A stretch of DNA of 64,000 nucleotides, taken from positions 1 through 64,000 of the forward strand of contig JAJRRB010000073.1 in the NCBI GenBank assembly GCA_024279915.1. The letters run 5' to 3'. Origin of the DNA: Deltaproteobacteria bacterium. Lineage in GTDB: Bacteria; Desulfobacterota; Desulfuromonadia; Desulfuromonadales; BM103. Below are positions 36,753-46,497 of the stretch, piece after piece. Position 1 is the first letter of the stretch. The number at the start of each line of letters is the position of its first letter. The position numbers and the translations under genes are program-made. The notes under the pieces are model-generated. The model saw nothing but the letters and a program-made list of their open reading frames with translations, made no database searches and was not told the origin of the DNA.

Positions 36753-39700
36753 TCATGGCGTCACCGGCCAAGGCGTTACCTCATTCCATTCCTGTTCATC
36801 CCATGCACCACCTTTAGCTCCAGCAGAGTCATGACACGCCGTTGGGTTGTTCTCATAAAATCTGTACATCCTGGGATATTGACCATAGTCATTTGCACTG
36901 TAGAAGTATTGGTAGGGGACGCCACCACTCTCGATCTGGCCTTTGTGTTGAACATCCAGGCAGTTCGTGCGCATTAAGCGACCAAGACCAGAGCTGTGAG
37001 CATTGTGACATTTGGCACAGGGGAAGGAATGTTCGGTGTTGCTCCCCCACCCTTTGACAGTTTGATGAACTCGCTCCACACTCTGCCAAACGGGCTTTTC
37101 TGTTGGTGAAACGTACTCGTCGGTCAGGTGCTCTTTGGGATGACAACGCAGGCAGAGACCACCAAAAGTTTCGGCATCCTCGGTAACACCTGTATTATTA
37201 TTTCCAAAGGTACTGCGATCGATCTCCACCAGTCTGGTCTTATTTCTCGTGTAATAAGTTGACGCCAAAGGTTGCGCCACATCATCCTTGTAAGGTGATG
37301 TCAGCCAGGTCCCTTTAAGCAACGGTACAGCATAAGCTTTACCATCACCGAGAGACGGGCTGACACCATGCGGATCGTGGCAACCAGAGCAAAGCCCGTT
37401 AATCGGATATAAGGCGTCTACGGTAAGATTTTCGGAGGCCTTGAGATGCCCACCAAGACTATTCATCCCGGAGCGGTAACCAAAGCGATCTTTGTGCCCG
37501 GTCCGACCACCGGCGAAACTTAAGCTGTCGCGATAACTTTGAATTGGCAACTGGGCACCAAAGGTTGAGTTATAGCCCCACGGCTTGGCGCCACGTGCAT
37601 ATGTCTCATGGCAATCGAAGCATTGTGCTGCACCCGGATTCATCGGGTTAACAGCACCCCCTTCATCTTTGACCGCAACAGCCTGGTAGGTAACGTCGTA
37701 ACCGCCTTTTCCAGCCTGTGTCTCTTTCAGATTAGCGCCGCGATAAGTATTATCAAAAGTCTGATAGCTGCTGGTGATGCCACTGGTGTAGGATCCGTGA
37801 GAGTTATGACAGTCGTAACACTGGACATTCACACCACCCTGATCACCATTTGGCAGAGTTCCATCTTCGCCAGTCGCAGTATCCCAGCCACGTTTATTCT
37901 CTACAGCATTACCATGAGCTGAGAAGGCTTTGGTCTGAATTTTCTTAGCGGCATTGGCGATACCTGTGTATTTGCCCCAGTTCGTGGTCCCTTCATCAAG
38001 ATAGCGTTCAGCAATACTAGTTCTATCCCAGGCATACTGACGTGGCGTTTTGCAATCACCGAACACATCGGTATCATTATGCTGCTTACTGTGACAGCCG
38101 AGACAGTGAAGGGTCACATCTTCAACATTTTCTCTTTCTTCCGAAGTGCCAATTGAGGACGTGTTGAAAGTGATCGCCGTCACACCGAGTTCGTGTCTGT
38201 CCGGACGGCCACTTGCGTCCCAAATGACCATGTCATTCTGTCCCTTGGACACAGTTTCGTGAGTCTTGTAGTTGTAGCCAATGTGGTAATCATTATTAAT
38301 TAAACCAAACTCAGTCGCCTCCCAGTGGCATTTGTAACAATGCTCGTTGGTGACATCGATGCCCTGAACATGATGTGACTGGCCACGGAACTGACGCATG
38401 ATGTCTGTGCGTTTGTTGATGACGCCGTCATGACACTTGGTGCAGTCACGCGGTTGGCCAAAACCGAGATGGTTCGGCACAGGTTTCTGCTCATGGCAAT
38501 CCGCACAACCACCGCCCGAACCGTGCCCTTCGGCAAAACCGTGGTTATGGCAGGTGGTACAGCGTCGTCCGGAGCGATGGGTGTCACCATCATCTTTGCG
38601 ATAGTGATCGACATTGGTATGGCAGACATTGCATATACCATTGAACGGGAAGCTGTCTTTGGCGTAATCACGGCCGCTGATTGTCCGTGTAAAAGATACC
38701 GCAGCGCGTTCCAATGGCTTGCCGAACAGGCCGTCGGTCGTAACCGAAATCTCATCCTGAATCATATAGATATTGGTGTCGCCATGTGGATCATGGCAAT
38801 CCCAACAGAATTTCCCACCCTTCCAGACTGTGCCGAGTATTTTATAGGTCGACTCATCTGCCACACTCTCAGGGTAATAGCCTTTGACCGTGACACTGTT
38901 GTAACTGTTAACCAGGATTGGCCGGATTTCACCGTTTAATGGGCCACTGGTCAACTGGAACGACTTGCCAACAAGTTCATCATCGACCCAGCTTTTAGAG
39001 CCATCGGTGAGATGCGTCACGACATGTTTCTGGTCTTCTTTTGAAGCCGTGCTCGTTGTACCCGTGTAATCAACTACAGAAAGGCTCTCCTCATAACCTT
39101 CAAAATGTTTAAAACCAAAATGAGTGGAACTGGCCTTACTGGACCCTGAATGGAATCCGGTTCCGGGGTCATAGCCCAGACGATAGGGATTGTTCTCCTC
39201 ATCGTCTTCAGGCCATGTGTGACAGCTGTTACAACGATCACTGTCATCGTTATCGTGACACTGGAGACAGACTCCCATCATCACATACTGGTTCTTGACA
39301 TCATCTGTTTGATCATCGGTCCAGATTCCGGCACCGGTATTATGGATATGTGCATCTGCCGTATGACAGCCCGTTGGCGGCCACTCTTGAGAGGTCGACA
39401 TACATGAAACGTTCGATTTTGAACCCGTTGAGCTGAATTCGATGTGATCGACAGAATAGGGTGATTCGGTCATACCGACCCTAATTTCACTGATGACATA
39501 AGTCTTGCCACCAGGCCTCGTCCGGACCAGAGAATCATCGAGTTGCACAGCACCACTGGGGTGAGCCGGGTTCTCGTGGCAGGTGCTACACTCGCTGGCG
39601 GCCTGCGGCAGGTGACAGTCGGACGTCAGGCAGGTTTGATTGTTGCCAGCATAGCCGTCATGGTTGATATCGGTGAGATTGGAGAGCTGGAAATCAGTAG

Positions 39701-42467
39701 AAAGGCTATTTGGGTCATCGTGGCACTTCCAGCATTCCTCATCTTTTTGCTCCATGTGACAGTAGACACATTCTTTCTCGAAGCGCTTTTCAAACTGTGG
39801 ATGTTCCTTGAGCCGGTATGGATTGGTCACATTGTCGTGTAAGACCTCATTGTCGTGACAGTACCAGCAGGGGTTGCCGGGGAAATCAGCTGGAGGGTTG
39901 CCACTTGGATAGTTACCCTCCGAGGCCATCCGACCATGTCCACTGGTCTTCCACTCAACCATGTTGATCTTGGCTCTGATTCCATTAAATGCACCATAAT
40001 CATCTACATCTGTTACCTGGTCACCATGACAGGTCAGACAGAGAATCTCCCCGTTGCGACTATCACCCCACTTTGGCAGAGGATCGGGATGGCCATGACA
40101 GGCGGTATCGGAACAGGTTTTGTTCAAACGATCGTAATCACCACCATCTTTGAAAATCACATCTTTTTCAGTGTTTACGTGAAATTCAGGAATAATATGA
40201 CCGACTTCTGACATCAGCCCGTCGGGTATCTCACCATCATGACATCCGACTGTATTACAAGATCCAACAACCGTCTCCCGATGGCAGTTTTCGCAGGCAA
40301 ACTCTGTTTCAAGGTGGCGCATATGAGAATTTGCCCGATCTGTACCTGGACCGGTGTTTTCATACATCGGCGTCGCCATCTTCCACTGATTCTCAGGGGT
40401 GACGACGGGCACAGTGTCTGGATGACAGCTTGCAGCTGAACAATTGTCGTCCTGCTCATGACCATGACAGGAATCACACCGGGCTTTGCCACTATCCCAT
40501 GGAAAATCTCTAACTTGCGGGACCTTGGTGCCATCACTGTGACAATAAATGTTTAAGCACGTCATTTCGACATCGTTATAGCTCGGGGGAGGATAGCCTA
40601 AGATGTTCGATTTTGGGCCGAAAGAGACATCTACCTTCTCATTGACATGAGTTCCACTATCAAACTTGAGCTCGCTAAATTCATCAGTCGTCTGATAATG
40701 GCACTCATAGCATTCGTACTTACGTATCCAGTGATCGTTAGCCAAGCGAAAGTGCCCGTTAGAATCCATCTGGGTATATTTTTCCTCACTTCCAGGACAG
40801 TCATCTTCCTCAAAACAGTCTTTGTTGCCTGGACGCCCTTTGTGACATGAAGAACAATCGTAGCTATCAACATCTGACCAGTCAGGAATTCTCGGAATAC
40901 TGGTTGTCTGGTTTCCCAGGCTCTCTTCAATACCGTCGTCATTCAGGTCAGCGTAATGACAGCTGAACTCTTCATTGGCATCACAGGATGGTGAGGTGTC
41001 TGCTCCGGCACGCCCATCTGTATGACAATAAATATTTGAACATTCATTCGTGGTCGCGTTGTAGACACCAGTAACGTTGAGCGTGACGTCTTTTGTCAGA
41101 TTGATGTGAAGGGCAGGATTTGAAATTGTGTCGCTACCAGAGACTGTGTCGGCGTGACATTTCTCACAAGCATAGGCATAAGCCGCCGGATCAATATGCC
41201 GACCATGCGGTGCACTCATTGCCTGACTACCACCCGCAGGATCATGACAGGAATCACACTGCATTCCGGCCCCGCCCCAGGTCGGCTGGCTGTAAGCATT
41301 GGTTCCAGCTAAAGGGTCAGCATTGCTGTGACAATAGAGGTTGTTGCAGGTTCCATAGACGGGAGTATCACAATAGTCCGTTTCCTCATCGTAGCAACTG
41401 GCCTCATCCCCACCTTCTTCACTGTAGGTGGCGCTGCTGACGATGGGGTTGCTTGCATCAAAACGGATTTCCGACAGGCTGTTTCTGTGGATGGATGTCT
41501 CGTGACAGGTTCTACAGGCAAAATCCAGAGTCAGTATAGCAGAGTTGAAATGTTCATCATGGCTGGCGACTGCGGGCTCTTCAGGATGGCACCCACCACA
41601 ACTCGCCTTGAAGCCCTGATTGTGCGTGTGACATCCGATGCAATCATCGCGGTTATAATGATCAAAGCCGCCCGTATTGTTGGCCGAGGCATTGTAATTA
41701 TGGAATTTGTTCGAGGTATGGCAGGATTCGCAAATATTGGTCGATTCGTTGTCCGGCACCCGTTTGTCATTACCAAAATCGGATTCACCCTTTTGGGTTG
41801 ATAGGAATGAAACACTGCCGTGGCCCTCAATCGGGAAGCTGTCTGTTGATTCCGAGTCGGTGACCTCAATGTCTGTTTTGATGCGTTTGATGTTTCCGGT
41901 TTGCTTAGCGTGACAGGTGCTACAAGAGAATTCACCATACTTTGAGTTCGGTACACCCCAGCCGTTTTCTTCGTTCCATTTCAACGATCCCGTTGTGTAC
42001 GAGTTGTGAAGCAGGCGATTGTAAGGGACCACAGATGCGACGATCTGTTCCTGCAAGCCGTTGTTGGTCACCAGGTCATCAATAAAAGTCACCTTGACCT
42101 GATATGTTGTAAAGTTTTGCAGACCTTCAATTTGATAAGTAAACGTACTGACCTGATGATCGAGAACAACTGTTTCGACGCTCTGATCCGTCCAGTCTGT
42201 CCCGCTTTGCGCCCAGGCAACTATCAGGGTACAGTTATTATCGCTGTCTTCTGAATAAGGAGCATGGAGTGCCAGGGTCTCATGGCCGGGGATAATGTTG
42301 ATCTCAGCAGGGGTTACTTCATCTAACGCCAGGGCGTGAGTAGGAGCCAGGAGAAGTAAAGCGCTGCCGATCAATAAAAGAGTACTGAAGAGATAGCTGG
42401 CAAAACTTGCCACACAAGATCTGTCTCCTCCAGCTGTCTTCGATGAAAATACATTTTCCCCAATCAT
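36753..42467 (-). CDS. Giant multiheme c-type cytochrome, about 37 heme motifs
   Basis: About 1,904 residues from the ATG at 42467, chosen because GGGGGAAAG precedes it; a GTG reading extends to 42506. A signal sequence (SYLFSTLLLIGSALLLLAPT) and an FN3-like region come first. I count 30 CX2CH and 7 CX4CH motifs (such as CNNLYCH, CSNIYCH, CSAASCH). Alternating CX4CH...CX2CH pairs are the Geobacter domain described as GSu_C4xC__C2xCH. Two further cysteines with longer spacing to CH (CX7CH, CX11CH) may or may not bind heme. It would be exported and matured by the Ccm/Ccs system and act in extracellular electron transfer. Its 3' end overlaps the longest reading of the giant FN3/LamG gene. Confidence 0.93.
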   Translation of the reverse strand: MIGENVFSSKTAGGDRSCVASFASYLFSTLLLIGSALLLLAPTHALALDEVTPAEINIIPGHETLALHAPYSEDSDNNCTLIVAWAQSGTDWTDQSVETVVLDHQVSTFTYQIEGLQNFTTYQVKVTFIDDLVTNNGLQEQIVASVVPYNRLLHNSYTTGSLKWNEENGWGVPNSKYGEFSCSTCHAKQTGNIKRIKTDIEVTDSESTDSFPIEGHGSVSFLSTQKGESDFGNDKRVPDNESTNICESCHTSNKFHNYNASANNTGGFDHYNRDDCIGCHTHNQGFKASCGGCHPEEPAVASHDEHFNSAILTLDFACRTCHETSIHRNSLSEIRFDASNPIVSSATYSEEGGDEASCYDEETDYCDTPVYGTCNNLYCHSNADPLAGTNAYSQPTWGGAGMQCDSCHDPAGGSQAMSAPHGRHIDPAAYAYACEKCHADTVSGSDTISNPALHINLTKDVTLNVTGVYNATTNECSNIYCHTDGRAGADTSPSCDANEEFSCHYADLNDDGIEESLGNQTTSIPRIPDWSDVDSYDCSSCHKGRPGNKDCFEEDDCPGSEEKYTQMDSNGHFRLANDHWIRKYECYECHYQTTDEFSELKFDSGTHVNEKVDVSFGPKSNILGYPPPSYNDVEMTCLNIYCHSDGTKVPQVRDFPWDSGKARCDSCHGHEQDDNCSAASCHPDTVPVVTPENQWKMATPMYENTGPGTDRANSHMRHLETEFACENCHRETVVGSCNTVGCHDGEIPDGLMSEVGHIIPEFHVNTEKDVIFKDGGDYDRLNKTCSDTACHGHPDPLPKWGDSRNGEILCLTCHGDQVTDVDDYGAFNGIRAKINMVEWKTSGHGRMASEGNYPSGNPPADFPGNPCWYCHDNEVLHDNVTNPYRLKEHPQFEKRFEKECVYCHMEQKDEECWKCHDDPNSLSTDFQLSNLTDINHDGYAGNNQTCLTSDCHLPQAASECSTCHENPAHPSGAVQLDDSLVRTRPGGKTYVISEIRVGMTESPYSVDHIEFSSTGSKSNVSCMSTSQEWPPTGCHTADAHIHNTGAGIWTDDQTDDVKNQYVMMGVCLQCHDNDDSDRCNSCHTWPEDDEENNPYRLGYDPGTGFHSGSSKASSTHFGFKHFEGYEESLSVVDYTGTTSTASKEDQKHVVTHLTDGSKSWVDDELVGKSFQLTSGPLNGEIRPILVNSYNSVTVKGYYPESVADESTYKILGTVWKGGKFCWDCHDPHGDTNIYMIQDEISVTTDGLFGKPLERAAVSFTRTISGRDYAKDSFPFNGICNVCHTNVDHYRKDDGDTHRSGRRCTTCHNHGFAEGHGSGGGCADCHEQKPVPNHLGFGQPRDCTKCHDGVINKRTDIMRQFRGQSHHVQGIDVTNEHCYKCHWEATEFGLINNDYHIGYNYKTHETVSKGQNDMVIWDASGRPDRHELGVTAITFNTSSIGTSEERENVEDVTLHCLGCHSKQHNDTDVFGDCKTPRQYAWDRTSIAERYLDEGTTNWGKYTGIANAAKKIQTKAFSAHGNAVENKRGWDTATGEDGTLPNGDQGGVNVQCYDCHNSHGSYTSGITSSYQTFDNTYRGANLKETQAGKGGYDVTYQAVAVKDEGGAVNPMNPGAAQCFDCHETYARGAKPWGYNSTFGAQLPIQSYRDSLSFAGGRTGHKDRFGYRSGMNSLGGHLKASENLTVDALYPINGLCSGCHDPHGVSPSLGDGKAYAVPLLKGTWLTSPYKDDVAQPLASTYYTRNKTRLVEIDRSTFGNNNTGVTEDAETFGGLCLRCHPKEHLTDEYVSPTEKPVWQSVERVHQTVKGWGSNTEHSFPCAKCHNAHSSGLGRLMRTNCLDVQHKGQIESGGVPYQYFYSANDYGQYPRMYRFYENNPTACHDSAGAKGGAWDEQEWNEVTPWPVTP

Positions 42468-42817
42468 CAACACTTTCCCCCATAATGTCTGTTCCAGCCT
42501 TAACACGTTTTCTGCAACGCTATCTCAACATGGACTTACCTACGTATGTCTCCAACAATTCACAAAAAAACATCGTCACACGCCTAAACCATTAACAAGC
42601 AACAATTAATTTAATCTAACACTAAGCTTGTCACGAATTAGCTGTGTTGATGACCTGCAATCAGTGCAATATGAATGCCGACTAATTTGCTATGGTTAAT
42701 TTTTATTTGTCATATAATAGAACCAGCCGAACAATGTGGTAAGGGTCGTCAGAATAATGAACAGAGGGGATTTCTAACTGAGATGATGTAAACGAAAAAC
42801 TAACCAGCAGGGCCAGA
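42468..42817. other. Non-coding stretch upstream of the giant cytochrome
   Basis: AT-rich and without a convincing gene. It should hold the promoter of the cytochrome operon. I looked for a GEMM (c-di-GMP) riboswitch, which often precedes Geobacter cytochromes, and did not find its conserved core. Confidence 0.4.
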
Positions 42818-42853
42818 CGAAAAAAGCCGCCGGTTAATACCGACGGCTTTAAG
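42818..42853 (-). terminator. Rho-independent terminator after the ferredoxin gene
   Basis: On the minus strand AAAGCCGTCGGT and ACCGGCGGCTTT pair around ATTA, followed by a run of T and CGTCTGG. It lies 30 bases after the ferredoxin stop. Confidence 0.85.
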
Positions 42854-42882
42854 ACTAGGGATAAGAATCCGGACAAGACTCC

Positions 42883-43659
42883 TTACTTCTTATCTCCACG
42901 AATACCGATACAGACCGTTTCAAAAGGGATATCCCGGCCACTATTGGCAAGCGCCTGCTTGGCCATCATGACCAAACCGTTGCAGCAAGGGACTTCCATG
43001 TGAGCCACGGTCAGACTCTTGATATTGCTCTGCGTAATCATTGCAGTCAGCTTTTCAACATAAGGTTCGGTATTATCCAGCTTCGGACAGGCAATCGCCA
43101 GAGCCTTGCCCTTAAGCAACTCTTCCTGGAAATCTGCGTAGGCAAAAGGGACACAATCCGCAGTCAGAAGCACGTCGGCATTCTGGAAAAAGGGTGCAGT
43201 CGGCGGTACCAGGTGTAATTGAATAGGCCATTGGGCCAGGCGTGAGGGACGGGAAGCATCATCGGCAGAGTCGTCAGATGCTGGCTTTTCTAGGTTCATT
43301 ACCCGCGCCGAAGGGCAACCACCAGCAGCTGGTGCAGCAAAGCTTTTCACAGCAGCTGAGGGACAACCACCTGTAGCCGGAGCCGTTGGCTCTTCGTAAT
43401 GAGAGAGCGGCGCACGGCCAATCTCTTTGAGATGATCATCCACAGCAGTCTCATCGTACTCATCGGCTTCGCGTTCTACAACAGAAATGGCACCGAGCGG
43501 GCAATCACCGAGGCACGCACCCAGTCCGTCACAGAGGTTATCGGAAATCAATTTTGCCTTGCCATCGATTATTTGAATTGCACCTTCTGCACATGACGGT
43601 ACACAGTCACCGCAGCCGTTGCACTTTTCTTCATCAATTTCGACCATTTGTCTGATCAT
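42883..43659 (-). CDS. 2x[4Fe-4S] ferredoxin-domain protein with GGCPSA repeats
   Basis: The 258-residue protein has an N-terminal dicluster ferredoxin (CNGCGDCVPSCAEGAI and CDGLGACLGDCPLGAI). The linker carries two copies of GGCPSAxV (GGCPSAAVKSF and GGCPSARVMNL). The C-terminal domain (about 150-258) has Cys in LLTADCVPFAY, IACPKLDN and VPCCNGLVMMA. ATG follows GGAGACG. It is probably a cytoplasmic redox partner; the C-terminal domain is a known but uncharacterised ferredoxin companion. An FNR-type box at 43730-43743 lies in its promoter, so it seems co-regulated with the cytochrome/lipoprotein operon immediately upstream. Confidence 0.85.
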   Translation of the reverse strand: MIRQMVEIDEEKCNGCGDCVPSCAEGAIQIIDGKAKLISDNLCDGLGACLGDCPLGAISVVEREADEYDETAVDDHLKEIGRAPLSHYEEPTAPATGGCPSAAVKSFAAPAAGGCPSARVMNLEKPASDDSADDASRPSRLAQWPIQLHLVPPTAPFFQNADVLLTADCVPFAYADFQEELLKGKALAIACPKLDNTEPYVEKLTAMITQSNIKSLTVAHMEVPCCNGLVMMAKQALANSGRDIPFETVCIGIRGDKK

Positions 43660-43729
43660 CTGTACGTCTCCATATATGTAGGTTCCGTTATTGTGAAAAT
43701 AACTCTACACACTCAGAGTCAATCTTACT

Positions 43730-43743
43730 TTGACTGAGGTCAA
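43730..43743 (-). promoter_or_regulatory. FNR-like box upstream of the ferredoxin gene
   Basis: TTGACTGAGGTCAA is a perfect dyad of the TTGAN6TCAA type, centred about 77 bases before the ferredoxin start. A hexamer resembling -10 (TAGAGT, 43707-43702) begins 22 bases after the box, the spacing of a class II FNR-activated promoter (box at -41.5). Confidence 0.6.
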
Positions 43744-44124
43744 TCAGAAGAAATAATGCCAGAGTAGATCCAATCGACCACGCATGATCAGATACTGGCC
43801 GGAAAAACGCATAATTTCACGAACCTTTTCGCGGTATTCCGGCTTGTAGCAATGCACAGAACAATGCTTGCAGAGCGGTTTCTCTTCAAGTGGACAATGC
43901 AGGCGACGTTCAAAAGCATAGAGAAGAAACTCACAACATTCTTTACAGACAGGATATTTCTGCAGTGACAATTGATGGAACTCGGACTCGTCAGTGGTGA
44001 TGATCGACCTGTCGTCTTTATGTTTCTCTCGACAGTAGACCGCAGTGAATTGCAGCAGCACCTTGAGATCCTTGATCTCTTTTGGTGTCAGTGGCTGGAA
44101 GGGTTTCATCGATTCTTTAGTCAT
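43744..44124 (-). CDS. ygbA: YgbA_NO (nitrous oxide-stimulated promoter) family protein
   Basis: The 126-residue Cys-rich protein has family motifs KVLLQFTAVYCREKHK, YPVCKECCEFLLYAFERRLHCP and KPLCKHCSVHCYKPEYREKV. The Cys set may bind a metal or cluster. Members are induced by reactive nitrogen species (NsrR-controlled ygbA in E. coli) and aid recovery from nitrosative stress. The gene overlaps the HAO-like cytochrome gene by 8 bases, tying the two together. The function of the family is still poorly defined. Confidence 0.85.
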   Translation of the reverse strand: MTKESMKPFQPLTPKEIKDLKVLLQFTAVYCREKHKDDRSIITTDESEFHQLSLQKYPVCKECCEFLLYAFERRLHCPLEEKPLCKHCSVHCYKPEYREKVREIMRFSGQYLIMRGRLDLLWHYFF

Positions 44125-45418
44125 TATTGTCTGGCAACTTTTCCAGCAATGTCTGTTTACGCTGGCTGTATTCTTCGGCGGTAATCGCGCCTCGATCCCG
44201 TTTGCGTTTCAAAACCTGTAATTCTTCCTCTAAAGGTTGGTAAGCACTCCCCTCTTCCCTCAAGGACACCTCACTTCGACTCACTTCACTTTTTTGCAAG
44301 CGTGCCGCTTCAGCCTTGATATCTACCAAGGTCATTTTCATTTCAGCATTACCGTACCAGTGCGTATAAGCCGGATTCTGATGAAAGGCGCCTTTGACCG
44401 TCTTGGCAAAATCGTATTTTTTCATTTTGAAAAAGAGGCGCTCTACATGGGAGATATCCTCATAAAGCATCTGGCCATCGAGAACCAGTTCCTGACCACG
44501 CAACGGATGTTCTGGACGATTCTGCAAAGATGGCACAAGTAGATCGCGATCAGCAAGATCCAGGATAATAGCTTCAGCTTCCTTAATCAGCTCTCGACTC
44601 TGTTCAAGAATGACATCGGCACTCTCCAGTTCACGCTCTGCAAATGAGAGTGCATGACATTGGGTACAGATGCTGATCATTTCCTGGCGACGACCGGCTC
44701 GCTCCTCAATAGGTGGCTGTATCATCGCCGGAGACATCGTGATGCCAAAAGAGACATCGTGCGAGCCCCCTGTCATATGGCAACTTTGGCAGGTCGGACC
44801 GACACTTTCGCCAAGGGCGTCGAAAAGCACACCATGGCGCGAGGTCTGCCACATCTCCCACTGTGGATGATCGGGCCCCATATGACAGGTCGCGCAACTT
44901 GCCGGGCTACGCACAACGGCGAGATCGGTAATGTGATTGGTATGACAGGAGGCGCAGGAGTTCTCCACCTGATGGCAACGATTGCAACCAAGAGCCGCCA
45001 TCTCGGATGTCTGGGTCAAAAAACGAGCACATTGTATTGAAGTTTTCGGCTGCGTACTGCCCTCTTCATGGCAGAAACGGCACTCACGCGGATCACGACT
45101 CTCGAGATTACGCGTACAACCCCAGCCGGTGTGCAGTCCCAGACCATGCTTACTTGAGACATGTTCGTGATAAGCCTTTTCATGGCAACGACCACAGACT
45201 TTGGCATCGGCAGGCGCGTCTCCTTTGAGAATGGCCTCATGATCTGTGCCGTGACACGCAGAGCAGCCAATAGCGGGCGCATGCGAACTCGCCTGCCACT
45301 GTTTAACGGCGGCAGGGGTTTCCATTTGATGACATTCAAGACACTCATCAGCAAAAGCTATCGTTGAGAAGAAGAGGGACAGACAACATAAACAGAACAG
45401 GCGCAGTAAACGGTTCAT
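44117..45418 (-). CDS. Multiheme cytochrome c, hydroxylamine oxidoreductase-like, with SHOCT tail
   Basis: The 433-residue exported protein has a signal peptide (LLRLFCLCCLSLFFSTIAFA) and nine CX2CH motifs: CLECH, CSACH, CGRCH, CRFCH, CNRCH, CASCH, CATCH, CQSCH, CTQCH. The stretch CATCHMGPDHPQWEMWQTSRHG is the HAO-family signature. Octaheme HAO relatives oxidise hydroxylamine or reduce nitrite/NO/hydroxylamine; the direction cannot be told here. A SHOCT domain (LQVLKRKRDRGAITAEEYSQ, about 400-425) sits at the C-terminus, which is unusual for this family. It overlaps the lipoprotein gene by 4 bases and ygbA by 8. Confidence 0.88.
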   Translation of the reverse strand: MNRLLRLFCLCCLSLFFSTIAFADECLECHQMETPAAVKQWQASSHAPAIGCSACHGTDHEAILKGDAPADAKVCGRCHEKAYHEHVSSKHGLGLHTGWGCTRNLESRDPRECRFCHEEGSTQPKTSIQCARFLTQTSEMAALGCNRCHQVENSCASCHTNHITDLAVVRSPASCATCHMGPDHPQWEMWQTSRHGVLFDALGESVGPTCQSCHMTGGSHDVSFGITMSPAMIQPPIEERAGRRQEMISICTQCHALSFAERELESADVILEQSRELIKEAEAIILDLADRDLLVPSLQNRPEHPLRGQELVLDGQMLYEDISHVERLFFKMKKYDFAKTVKGAFHQNPAYTHWYGNAEMKMTLVDIKAEAARLQKSEVSRSEVSLREEGSAYQPLEEELQVLKRKRDRGAITAEEYSQRKQTLLEKLPDNND

Positions 45419-46497
45419 CGATTTTCCTCTCGCAGGAGTTTCTGGTATTCATCCGCTGTAATCAGACCCTCAAAACGCCAACGACGCAAGGTCCACGCTC
45501 TTTCACTATAAGCCTCCTGTGGTTCACTCCGGAGTCCATTGCCACGCCACAGGATATTATTCACTGCTAGCAAAAAACTTCCGTCAGGAAGAATCTGCAG
45601 CTGCGCATCTCCCCCCCAGTCAGCTAACAATTCATAACCATCATAAAGACGTCCGTTTACAAATCGATAATGATCAGCTACAGGTCGACTGGCAACTTCT
45701 TCCACCGTTGGCCAGAGGTCAAGTTTCTGCACACTATCCGCAGTACGAACCGCAACGGACTGTGCAGAGTTATCCCAGGCAACCTGTACTCTCTGCAGCG
45801 GCATCTCTTGTAGAGAACGCCCGCTGCCAACTTGCCAATTTTTATAAAGAAGCTTCAGATAGGGTGAAAACTGTGGTGGTTCATGTAAGTGAACATAAAC
45901 CAGCTCGTCGCCGGTTGGAGAAAAAGCCACCGGCAAAACATCTCGCATAATTCCCGCCAGTTTTTTCACTGTGGACACTCTCAAAGTGGTATCGGAGAGG
46001 ACGGTTGCTATGACATCTTCCCCAACCACCTTGTAGAGGATCTGTTGCAGGTCAGCACCAAAAGAGAAGATTTTGAGGGCAAACCCCATAACCAGGAGAT
46101 CGCCACGATCACTCCATGTCATCTGGTTGAATGCAACAGGCAGCAAAACTTCGTGCAACAATTCACCTTGAATGGAATAAAGAGTCAGGCGGGTTTCATA
46201 ATCTGCGACAGGGAAAGCCACGGCCAAAGTTAAACCATCAGCGCTCCAGGCCAGAGCAACAGGATGATCAGGGGAGAGATTTTTAGAGGAACTGGACTCA
46301 AGATCATGAAGGTACAAGCCATTTCTGGCTAGAGCAATTTTGTCACCTTCCTGATTCGCAGCGAAGGTTCCAGCCTTATTGATAGCAGCAACGCGAATCA
46401 ACGGATTGTCATTGATCGATTGTGGCGGTGGACCAGCAATACAACCAAACAAGAGGATGCTGAGAGGCAGGACAACAGCAGTAAGAAAAGTTTTCAT
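45415..46497 (-). CDS. Beta-propeller lipoprotein with C-terminal SHOCT domain
   Basis: The 360-residue protein has a lipobox (LSILLFGC, Cys19) for lipid anchoring and WD40/TolB-like propeller repeats (VALAWSADGLTLAVAF, NQMTWSDRGDLLVMGF, PVAFSPTGDELVYVH). A final SHOCT-type segment (RAWTLRRWRFEGLITADEYQ) resembles the tail of the adjacent HAO-like cytochrome. Shared tails and a 4-base gene overlap suggest the two proteins assemble together at the membrane. No ribosome-binding site precedes the ATG, and the predicted promoter places transcription start at or next to it, so the message may be leaderless. Confidence 0.8.
   Translation of the reverse strand: MKTFLTAVVLPLSILLFGCIAGPPPQSINDNPLIRVAAINKAGTFAANQEGDKIALARNGLYLHDLESSSSKNLSPDHPVALAWSADGLTLAVAFPVADYETRLTLYSIQGELLHEVLLPVAFNQMTWSDRGDLLVMGFALKIFSFGADLQQILYKVVGEDVIATVLSDTTLRVSTVKKLAGIMRDVLPVAFSPTGDELVYVHLHEPPQFSPYLKLLYKNWQVGSGRSLQEMPLQRVQVAWDNSAQSVAVRTADSVQKLDLWPTVEEVASRPVADHYRFVNGRLYDGYELLADWGGDAQLQILPDGSFLLAVNNILWRGNGLRSEPQEAYSERAWTLRRWRFEGLITADEYQKLLREENR

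Noticed and set aside
26758-42467. Many shadow readings on the plus strand opposite the two giant genes
   Set aside because: The minus-strand readings are unbroken over nearly 16 kb with clear domains and heme motifs; the plus-strand readings have none.
42468-42817. GEMM (c-di-GMP) riboswitch before the giant cytochrome
   Set aside because: The conserved core (ACGCACAGGGCAAACC and partner) was not found in the leader; only AT-rich sequence is present.
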